NCBI RefSeq assembly: GCF_002234575.2 | Contig: NZ_CP022464.2 | Coordinates: 3,286,001 to 3,350,000, forward strand | Length of the DNA: 64,000 nucleotides | Source of the DNA: Enterocloster bolteae | GTDB lineage: Bacteria > Bacillota > Clostridia > Lachnospirales > Lachnospiraceae | Reading direction: 5' to 3' | Part shown: positions 26,743 to 33,312 of the stretch, in pieces | Layout of the letters: each line of letters starts with the position of its first letter | Numbering within the stretch: the first letter of the stretch is position 1 | Notes under the pieces: model-generated | Databases searched by the model: none | Told to the model about the DNA's origin: nothing | What the model saw: only the letters and a program-made list of their open reading frames with translations | Translations under genes and position numbers: made by a program

Positions 26743-26771
26743 ATTATATAACAGCTTGCCGCATATAACAA
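26743..26771 (-). promoter_or_regulatory. Promoter of the solute-binding diguanylate cyclase gene
   Basis: TTGTTA (26766-26771) and TATAAT (26743-26748), 17 bases apart, 54 bases before the start codon. Confidence 0.6.
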
Positions 26772-27084
26772 TGTAAATCACTCCCCATGCTGTTAAGACA
26801 GAGAGGGGGATTCCCCCTTATGGAAAAATCCCCTTTTTGTTTACCTTGGCAAGCCGGTTCCGCCGCAATGTTTCCAGCCAATGTATTTCCAGCAGTTCTT
26901 CTGCTTTATTATCCCTTGCTTCCGTTCTTTCTTTGCGGTCCAGTCCTCATTCCCCAAAAAACAGAAGAAATAGGATAATCATGCTATATAAACATATTGT
27001 AACCCTAATATCTTAAAACTTCAATGTCAAATTATTTATGTTTCCAGCAATGTTCCGGCAAATGCGCCTGCATCAAGATTCGCA
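26772..27084. other. Intergenic stretch with no gene found
   Basis: Between two divergent promoters. The only open frame (plus, about 26787-26978) has a poor ribosome site and a Pro/Leu/Phe-rich sequence unlike a protein. I see no riboswitch-like fold, including no GEMM-type cyclic-di-GMP motif. Confidence 0.5.
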
Positions 27085-27113
27085 TTGTGAACCGGACGTC
27101 AGCGTGGTAAAAT
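27085..27113 (+). promoter_or_regulatory. Promoter of the radical SAM gene
   Basis: TTGTGA (27085-27090) and TAAAAT (27108-27113), 17 bases apart, 49 bases before the ATG. Confidence 0.55.
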
Positions 27114-27162
27114 ATACTCAGATAAAACCGTGATACTTTCAAATTATCCAGGAGGGATTTTT

Positions 27163-28059
27163 ATGAATTATGAAGGACAAATCTGCCGCGGTCCCATGGA
27201 GCGTTCGTCCTATATGCTTCCGGTTGCTGTTGGCTGTTCTTACAACCGGTGTAAATTCTGCACCCTGTTCCGGCATCTGAAATACAGGGAACTTCCCATG
27301 GAGCAAATTGAGGCAGAACTGGAAAGAGTCCGCAGCCTGGGCGGCAATCCAAAGCATGTCTTTCTTGGGGACGGCAATGCCTTTGGCCTGGGTATAAAAC
27401 GTCTGCTGGAAATAACAGACCTGATTCACCGTTATTTTCCGGACTGCCAAGCCATCAATATGGATGGGACCATCACCAATATTCAGGCCAAGTCCCAGGA
27501 AGAGCTGCGGGCCCTTCGGGAGGCAGGTATACGTCATCTGTATCTGGGCATTGAAAGCGGTCTGGACGATGTCCTGCGTTATATGGGAAAGGACCATAAT
27601 CTGGACCAGGCATACCGTCAAATCGACCGCATCCAAAGTGCAGGGTTTATATTCGATGCCCATATCATGACCGGAATCGCGGGACATGGAAGGGGACTCG
27701 AGAACGGAACTGCCACCGCAGAATTCTTTAACCGCACCCAGCCGCAGCGCATTATAAATTTCTCTCTGTTCCTGTTTCACAGCGCCCCGCTGTATCAGGA
27801 AGCGCAGGCCAAAATCTTCATCCCTGCCACTGAGCTGGAGAACCTGCAGGAGGAACGGCTGCTTCTGGAGCTTCTGAATACGGATGGGCCTTTGACTTAC
27901 GACGGGTTTCATGACCGTATTGAATTCAGAGTGCGCGGTACCTTGCCTGATGACAAGATGAAAATGTTAGACAGGCTGGATCTGGCCATCGAAGGGTACA
28001 GGGAGCATGAGCCTGTCATTGCAGCCGCAGATGATTCGCCCGGAGCATATTCCATTTAA
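27163..28059 (+). CDS. Radical SAM protein with CX4CX2C cluster motif
   Basis: 298 residues. The cluster motif is GCSYNRCKFC near residue 25, that is C-x4-C-x2-C, one residue longer than the common CxxxCxxC spacing; this form is known in a COG1032-type group with GCSHNxCxFC. FLGDGNAF, NMDGTITN and LGIESGLDDVLRYMGK follow the usual radical SAM barrel. No cobalamin or SPASM domain is seen. The product is unknown. The ATG at 27163 has AGGAGGG before it and is preferred over one eleven codons earlier. Confidence 0.82.
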   Translation: MNYEGQICRGPMERSSYMLPVAVGCSYNRCKFCTLFRHLKYRELPMEQIEAELERVRSLGGNPKHVFLGDGNAFGLGIKRLLEITDLIHRYFPDCQAINMDGTITNIQAKSQEELRALREAGIRHLYLGIESGLDDVLRYMGKDHNLDQAYRQIDRIQSAGFIFDAHIMTGIAGHGRGLENGTATAEFFNRTQPQRIINFSLFLFHSAPLYQEAQAKIFIPATELENLQEERLLLELLNTDGPLTYDGFHDRIEFRVRGTLPDDKMKMLDRLDLAIEGYREHEPVIAAADDSPGAYSI

Positions 28060-28228
28060 AAACACTAAAACAATCTTGCCTTCATATAATATCGTAACTG
28101 AAACCCTTGTCCTGACCCATGGATTCCAAGCAACCGTTTTTTCAGGAATATGGAAGCGTATTATTGATTGGATTCTAAATCGGACAAACCATGTTCAGTC
28201 TGTAATAAATATGAGGGAGTGAATTTAA

Positions 28229-29143
28229 ATGAGATATGATTATGCGAACGGTATGAACCGAGGTGAATACTCATATGATGAGTCGAATGAATATTCCGGA
28301 TATGATAACAGGTACGCAGAGCCCATGGGCATAAAGCCCAATTCCTTTTACCACAGATGCTGCCAAGGTCCAACCGGTCCCGCTGGTCCGCCTGGTTGTC
28401 CGGGTCTGCCCGGTCCCATAGGGCCCCGGGGCTGCCCAGGCCCTCAGGGCATCACCGGACCAACCGGGGCAATGGGGCCTCAGGGCTATGTAGGCCCCAC
28501 CGGCCCTATGGGTCCAACCGGTCCTGCTGGTCAGGCTGGCGCAGTTGGGCCTACGGGCCCAGCCGGTTCCACCGGCCCTATGGGTCCCGCCGGAACTACG
28601 GGAGTGACCGGAGCCACCGGCCCTACAGGTCCTGCTGGTAATGAGAATTCTGTCAGCTGCCGCTGTAAGGAGCAAATGAGGAATATAATCCAGCAAATTA
28701 TTGCTTTATATCCAAATAATAATTTATTGGTGACTTTGAGTAGCGGTGATGCATCTTTTGGACGCCCTGGTTCTTTGATATTAGGGCCGGATGGACGTAC
28801 CGGAGTATTTGAAGTGATAAATCCTCAAAATCAAATGCAGTATTTATCTATATGCAGCATAGATACGATTCAAATAGACAATGCAACGTATAATGATACA
28901 ATTGTTTATTTGCCAGAGCCGTTTCCCGCTCCCACAGACTGCTGCGCTGATTGCCAAGCAGCCATTCGTTCTCTTTTGCCTGTGGGAACAGCTGGGGTTA
29001 ATATAATAACCAGCAGCCAAACTCCATCCGTGGGAACCGTTATTAGAAATGAATATGGCATGTTAGTACTTTCCAATGAAGCCAGAACCAATATAACCTT
29101 TGTCTCATCCTGCAGCATTGATCTGTTTTTGATTAATACCTGA
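28229..29143 (+). CDS. Collagen-like protein, probable spore or cell surface
   Basis: 304 residues. A Tyr/Asn-rich head (1-46) precedes 30 uninterrupted Gly-X-Y triplets (47-136), rich in GPTGPAG and GPTGPM, with two GCP triplets. The tail is made of two related modules: 144-216 and 238-302. Each starts with a short cysteine cluster and helix, runs through a Gly/Ser/Val beta-like part and ends in CSID followed by hydrophobic residues (CSIDTIQI, CSIDLFLI). Such proteins form trimeric filaments on clostridial and Bacillus exosporia (BclA type). No signal peptide is present, which fits assembly from the mother cell. CATATAATA at 28083-28091 fits a sigma-K -10 but also contains TATAAT. GAGGGAG precedes the ATG. 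Confidence 0.85.
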   Translation: MRYDYANGMNRGEYSYDESNEYSGYDNRYAEPMGIKPNSFYHRCCQGPTGPAGPPGCPGLPGPIGPRGCPGPQGITGPTGAMGPQGYVGPTGPMGPTGPAGQAGAVGPTGPAGSTGPMGPAGTTGVTGATGPTGPAGNENSVSCRCKEQMRNIIQQIIALYPNNNLLVTLSSGDASFGRPGSLILGPDGRTGVFEVINPQNQMQYLSICSIDTIQIDNATYNDTIVYLPEPFPAPTDCCADCQAAIRSLLPVGTAGVNIITSSQTPSVGTVIRNEYGMLVLSNEARTNITFVSSCSIDLFLINT

Positions 29144-29215
29144 GACAGTTAGGAACAGGTGTACACCCGCTTTTTCCAATGCGGTAAAACAGCCTCCCTG
29201 AAACGTGTATAACAC

Positions 29216-29244
29216 TTGACAGCATACCCATGAGTGGCTATAAT
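29216..29244 (+). promoter_or_regulatory. Perfect consensus sigma-A promoter of the resistance operon
   Basis: TTGACA (29216-29221) and TATAAT (29239-29244) exactly 17 bases apart. Transcription would start near 29251, giving a leader of about 325 bases before the MATE gene. Confidence 0.9.
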
Positions 29245-29276
29245 GACTATAATATGAAGAGGAAAGGGTGAGTGCA

Positions 29277-29381
29277 ATGTTATTCGGTAAGTTCTGCATT
29301 GATTATAGCTCCGGACAATTTGATATTTTAAAACATTGTACGGAGCCTGAAAATACGAAAACAATAGCCGGCAGCTATTAG
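29277..29381 (+). CDS. Leader peptide of the resistance operon (34 residues)
   Basis: A short reading frame beginning MLFGKFCIDYSSG and ending ENTKTIAGSY, with AGGAAAGGGTG upstream at good spacing and a start just 26 bases after the predicted transcription start. Its last ten codons form the 5' arms of the branched RNA fold at 29349-29422, so ribosomes on this frame would compete with that fold. This is the layout of leader-peptide attenuators such as that of Tn916 tet(M) and of several erm and ABC-F genes. The peptide itself was not matched to a known one. Confidence 0.75.
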   Translation: MLFGKFCIDYSSGQFDILKHCTEPENTKTIAGSY

Positions 29382-29422
29382 ATTCCAAATTACTGGTTTT
29401 GGAGTTTTGTTTTCGTATTTTC
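29349..29422 (+). promoter_or_regulatory. Branched RNA fold in the resistance operon leader
   Basis: A perfect 14-base outer stem, GAAAATACGAAAAC (29349-29362) with GTTTTCGTATTTTC (29409-29422), encloses two small hairpins: AATAGC/GCTATT (29363-29379) and a CCAAA/TTTGG pair (about 29386-29402). The fold is a three-way junction overlapping the end of the leader-peptide frame. Confidence 0.75.
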
Positions 29423-29448
29423 CAATAAACAGCAGTTTGTTTTTTTGC

Positions 29449-29482
29449 GGCGGTGGACAGTGTTTTGTCTGCCGCCTTTTTT
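29449..29482 (+). terminator. First leader terminator
   Basis: Eleven-base stem GGCGGTGGACA/TGTCTGCCGCC (two G-U pairs), six-base loop, then TTTTTT. It lies between the branched fold and the MATE gene. Confidence 0.85.
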
Positions 29483-29513
29483 GATTGCTGGTGATAAATC
29501 TGTCTCTCTGAGA

Positions 29514-29551
29514 GCAGAGGGCGTGCAGGCTTTTGTACGCCCTCTGCTTTT
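29514..29551 (+). terminator. Second leader terminator
   Basis: Perfect 11-base stem GCAGAGGGCGT/ACGCCCTCTGC with a 12-base loop and the tail TTTTAT, 25 bases before the MATE start codon. Confidence 0.8.
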
Positions 29552-29575
29552 ATATCTGGAAAGGAACGATAAAGA

Positions 29576-30925
29576 ATGAACGATAAACAAGACTTAACAA
29601 CTGGAACTATTTCCAAAAAGTTAATTGCCTATGCTCTCCCGCTGCTGGCCGCAAATCTGCTCCAGTCATTTTACAGCCTTATGGATATGCTGGTCGTTGG
29701 CAGAATCGTGGGAGAAACCGGGCTTGCCGCAATCAGCAACGCCTCTATGCTCAGTTTTATTATCAACTCTGTGTGTATCGGCATTACAATGGGCGGTACG
29801 GTATTAGCCGCCCAGTATAAAGGGGCAAAGGATGAACACGGCCAGATTGAGATAATCGGAACCTTATTCACAGTTGCTTTTATTGCGGCAGTCCTTGTCA
29901 CCGCAGCCGGTCTGGCCGCCTACAGGCCGCTTTTCCGGTTGCTGCATGTACCTGCGCCTGCAATGGAGGACGCCTGCGGATATATGAAAATCATCTGTTA
30001 TGGAACCATATTTGTATTTGGCTATAACGCAGTCTGCTCCATCATGAAGGGATTGGGAGATTCCAAAAGCCCGCTTTATTTTGTGGCGGTTGCAACAGTG
30101 ATCAATCTTGTTTTGGATCTTCTTCTGGTAGGTCCTTTTGGCATGGGCACCGAAGGCGCCGCCTGCGCAACCATTTTTTCACAGGGGATTTCCTTTGTAA
30201 TCTCCGTGTTCCATTTGAAGCGGAAAGATTCTGTTTTCGACTTTCGGCTATCTCACTTTTCTATAAAAACCGACGAGCTGGCGGCCATCCTGAAAGTCGG
30301 TCTTCCCACAGCGGTACAAATGGCTTCCGTCAATCTTTCCTATCTCCTGATTACGGGAATGCTCAATCAATTTGGCGTATCTGTGGCTGCTGCATCTGGT
30401 GTGGGATTAAAAATCAATACGTTTGCCGGTATGCCCTGCTGGGCAATCGGTCAGGCGGTGACAGCCATGGCAGGCCAGAATATGGGCGCTGGCAATATAA
30501 AACGCGTGCAAAAAACAACCAGTACAGGGCTTTGCCTAAATCTTCTTATTACACTTATTATGGTTTTACTGGTACAGATTTTTGGAAAGCAGCTCATTCT
30601 CCTGTTTACCCCGGCAAGCCCGGAAGTACTTGAGGAAGGAATCCTGTATTTAAGAATATGCTGCAGTGTAAACAGCCTGGTATACGCGGTCATGTATACC
30701 TTTGATTCCTTTGCCATCGGTATCGGATCTGCAAATATTGCCATGTTCAACGCACTGTTGGATGCGGGCATTGTCAGGCTTCCGGTAAGCTGGCTGCTGG
30801 CATTCCCCCTCGGTCTTGGTTATCCGGGCATATATATCGGTCAGGCCCTCTCTCCGTTTCTTCCTGCTGCCGCCGGATTACTCTATTTTAAGAGTAAAGG
30901 ATGGAAGAATAAAAGAATCCTTTAA
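29576..30925 (+). CDS. MATE-family multidrug exporter
   Basis: 449 residues, about twelve membrane helices in two MatE halves (LLAANLLQSFYSLMDMLVVGRIVG near residue 18; the second half begins near GLPTAVQMASVNL, residue 240). MATE exporters use Na+ or H+ gradients to expel cationic drugs. First gene of a three-gene plus-strand operon behind the attenuator; ABC-F follows 52 bases later. AAAGGAA precedes the ATG. The specific drug cannot be read from sequence. Confidence 0.9.
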   Translation: MNDKQDLTTGTISKKLIAYALPLLAANLLQSFYSLMDMLVVGRIVGETGLAAISNASMLSFIINSVCIGITMGGTVLAAQYKGAKDEHGQIEIIGTLFTVAFIAAVLVTAAGLAAYRPLFRLLHVPAPAMEDACGYMKIICYGTIFVFGYNAVCSIMKGLGDSKSPLYFVAVATVINLVLDLLLVGPFGMGTEGAACATIFSQGISFVISVFHLKRKDSVFDFRLSHFSIKTDELAAILKVGLPTAVQMASVNLSYLLITGMLNQFGVSVAAASGVGLKINTFAGMPCWAIGQAVTAMAGQNMGAGNIKRVQKTTSTGLCLNLLITLIMVLLVQIFGKQLILLFTPASPEVLEEGILYLRICCSVNSLVYAVMYTFDSFAIGIGSANIAMFNALLDAGIVRLPVSWLLAFPLGLGYPGIYIGQALSPFLPAAAGLLYFKSKGWKNKRIL

Positions 30926-30977
30926 AGAGAACACAGCTATACAAATTATACAAAAAAGCAAGGAGGCTGATACAGTC

Positions 30978-32603
30978 ATGAAAGGAACAAACATGAATCT
31001 CTCCTTTGGATTGGAAGTCATCTATGAAGATGCGGATTTTCATATAGACGCTCACGACAAAGCGGGCATTGTGGGAGTAAACGGCGCAGGAAAAACAACC
31101 CTGTTCCATGTTTTGATGCATGAACAGGAATTAGACAGCGGCACCGTATCCACCGGCCATTTACGAATCGGATATCTTCCGCAGGAAATCATCCTTGAGA
31201 ACGAATCCTGCACCGTGCTTGAATACCTGCAGAGCGGACGGCCGATTCAAAAACTGGAAAACGAACTGAACCAGATTTACCAACAGTTGGAAAGCGCCGA
31301 TTCATCGGAGCACGCCCAACTGTTTAAGCAGATGGAGAAGCTTCAGTCCCGCTTGGAATCGTTAGATTATTACGAGGCAGACAGCATTCTTCTTCATATC
31401 ATTGACCGTATGCAAATTGATATTGACTTACTGGGCATGCCCCTTGGCAATCTGTCCGGCGGGCAGAAATCGCAGATAGCCTTTGCCCGTGTTCTGTATG
31501 CAAAATCCGACATTCTGCTTTTAGATGAACCGACAAATCATTTAGATGCGGCAGCCAAAGAATTCGTAACCGGATTTCTGAAAAATTACAAAGGCACGGT
31601 GCTGATTATCAGCCATGATATCAGCTTTCTAAACCAGATTATCAATAAAATCCTGTTTATTAACAAAGCCACACACAAAATTTCCGTCTATGACGGCAGC
31701 TATGATACCTACAAACAGAAGTATGCACAGGAACAGCGTTTGCGGGAACAGGCCATTGTGCAGGAGGAAAAGGAGATCCTGGAACTGGAGGAATTTGTCC
31801 GCAGGGCAAACCAGGCAAGCCGGACCAACCATGCGCTCAAGCGTATGGGACAGGAACGCGCCCTTCGCCTGGAGAAAAAGCGAAGGGCGAAGCAGACCCG
31901 CGACCGGATCTACAAACGTATAAAAATGGACATCCACCCCTTGCGTGAGTGTGCCGCTATTTTGCTGGAAGCAGAACACCTGTCCTTTCACTATCCAAAC
32001 CAGCCGCCCCTATACCGCGATTTATCCTTTCAAATAAATGGAAAAGAACGGTTTTTAGTTGTTGGGGAAAATGGTGTCGGAAAGTCTACGCTGCTTAAAC
32101 TGATCATGGGAATCCTTTCTCCCGATGCGGGAAATATCCATTTTCATCCCAAAACCGATGTGGCTTACTATGCCCAGGAGCTGGAACAGCTTGATCTGCA
32201 GAAAACAGTACTGGAAAATGCCTGGACGGATGGATATTCGGTAAAGCAGCTTCGCTCTGTTTTAAGCAATTTTCTCTTTTATGCAGACGATATCCATAAA
32301 AAAGCAGAGGTCCTGTCCCCCGGTGAAAAGGCCCGCATTGCGCTTTGCAAGGTTCTGCTTCAACGGGCGAACTTCTTAGTACTCGATGAGCCTACAAACC
32401 ACCTGGATCCTGAAACGCAGAGCATCATCGGAGGCAACTTCCATCTTTTTGAGGGCACGATTATGGCTGTCAGCCATAACCCCTGGTTTGTAGAGCAGCT
32501 CGGCATTAACCGGGTACTGATCCTGCCATCCGGCAGAATCGTGGATTACTCCCGGGAATTGTTAGAATACTATTATGGATTAAATTCAGAGGAGGAGTTA
32601 TAA
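30978..32603 (+). CDS. ABC-F ATPase, probable ribosome-protection factor
   Basis: 541 residues with two ABC domains and no membrane part. First domain: Walker A GVNGAGKTT, signature LSGGQKSQIAFA, Walker B ILLLDEPTNHLD. Second: GENGVGKST, LSPGEKARIALCK, FLVLDEPTNHLD. The linker (about 240-320) is charged and helical, as in ABC-F proteins that reach into the ribosomal E site and peptidyl-transferase centre. Resistance types (Vga, Lsa, Msr) dislodge lincosamides, pleuromutilins, streptogramin A or macrolides; housekeeping types exist too. The Vat-like neighbour and the attenuator favour a resistance role, as inference. The ATG at 30978 has AAGGAGG eleven bases upstream; an earlier frame start at 30816 lies within the MATE gene. 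Confidence 0.85.
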   Translation: MKGTNMNLSFGLEVIYEDADFHIDAHDKAGIVGVNGAGKTTLFHVLMHEQELDSGTVSTGHLRIGYLPQEIILENESCTVLEYLQSGRPIQKLENELNQIYQQLESADSSEHAQLFKQMEKLQSRLESLDYYEADSILLHIIDRMQIDIDLLGMPLGNLSGGQKSQIAFARVLYAKSDILLLDEPTNHLDAAAKEFVTGFLKNYKGTVLIISHDISFLNQIINKILFINKATHKISVYDGSYDTYKQKYAQEQRLREQAIVQEEKEILELEEFVRRANQASRTNHALKRMGQERALRLEKKRRAKQTRDRIYKRIKMDIHPLRECAAILLEAEHLSFHYPNQPPLYRDLSFQINGKERFLVVGENGVGKSTLLKLIMGILSPDAGNIHFHPKTDVAYYAQELEQLDLQKTVLENAWTDGYSVKQLRSVLSNFLFYADDIHKKAEVLSPGEKARIALCKVLLQRANFLVLDEPTNHLDPETQSIIGGNFHLFEGTIMAVSHNPWFVEQLGINRVLILPSGRIVDYSRELLEYYYGLNSEEEL

Positions 32604-32604
32604 A

Positions 32605-33231
32605 ATGGCAGATACAAAAAAATTATATCCCAGAACCGGGGATAAACAGACTGTGTATTTAAAAAACGTAATTACAGATCCGGCTATTACTGTTGGAGAT
32701 TATACGATGTACAATGATTTTGTCAATGACCCGGTTGGATTTGAGAAAAACAATGTTTTATACCATTATCCCATAAACCGCGACCGCCTGATCATAGGAA
32801 AATTTTGTTCCATAGCCTGCGGCGCAAAGTTTCTCTTCAACAGCGCAAACCACACCCTCTCTTCTCTCTCAACCTACCCCTTTCCCCTTTTCTTTGAGGA
32901 ATGGGGACTGGAAAAGAGGAATGTGGCCGAATCCTGGGACAACAAAGGAGATATTGTCCTGGGAAATGATGTATGGATAGGATATGAGGCAGTCATTATG
33001 GCAGGGGTTACGATTGGGGACGGAGCCATAATCGGGGCCCGGGCCGTGGTGACAAAGGATGTCCCTCCATATACGGTTGCCGGCGGTATTCCCGCAAAAC
33101 CGATTAAAAAGCGGTATCCGGAGGAAACCATAGCCGCCCTGTCAGAACTGAAGTGGTGGGACTGGCCGGAGAATCGGATTGCGCAAAACCTCCATGCAAT
33201 ACAGGCTGGGCAACTGAATGAACTGAAATAA
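32605..33231 (+). CDS. Vat/CatB-type xenobiotic acetyltransferase
   Basis: 208 residues. A left-handed beta-helix acetyltransferase with hexapeptide repeats (IVLGNDVWIGYEAVIMAGV; IGDGAIIGARAVVTKDV). The Vat signature is present: VLYHY near residue 51, IIGKFCSIACGAKFLFNSANH with the catalytic His at 83, STYPF, and GGIPAKPIKKRY. Vat enzymes acetylate streptogramin A; near relatives acetylate chloramphenicol or other alcohols. It starts one base after the ABC-F stop, with its ribosome site GGAGGAG inside that gene, so the two are translationally linked. Vat and ABC-F genes also travel together in staphylococci. Confidence 0.88.
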   Translation: MADTKKLYPRTGDKQTVYLKNVITDPAITVGDYTMYNDFVNDPVGFEKNNVLYHYPINRDRLIIGKFCSIACGAKFLFNSANHTLSSLSTYPFPLFFEEWGLEKRNVAESWDNKGDIVLGNDVWIGYEAVIMAGVTIGDGAIIGARAVVTKDVPPYTVAGGIPAKPIKKRYPEETIAALSELKWWDWPENRIAQNLHAIQAGQLNELK

Positions 33232-33268
33232 ATTCATTACATGCCTAAAGAATTATGATGTCCTGCAC

Positions 33269-33293
33269 GGCCAGCATGCGTGTGCTGCTGGCC
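33269..33293. terminator. Hairpin between convergent genes
   Basis: GGCCAGCA and TGCTGGCC arms with a nine-base loop, between the acetyltransferase and the UvrA-like gene. No T-run on either strand, so termination is uncertain. Confidence 0.4.
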
Positions 33294-33312
33294 CTGTAAT
33301 GTAACTCGCGCC

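Noticed and set aside
26787..26978. Plus-strand 63-codon frame between the divergent signalling genes
   Set aside because: Composition is Pro/Leu/Phe-rich, no convincing ribosome site, and no similarity recognised.
28229..28696. Gly-X-Y repeat DNA as a possible CRISPR or satellite array
   Set aside because: The period is a degenerate 9-18 bases that follows the codons of a single open reading frame; no spacers.
29149..29616. Long minus-strand frame across the resistance operon leader
   Set aside because: It runs through promoter, leader peptide, branched fold and both terminators of the plus strand; no ribosome site. It is a shadow.
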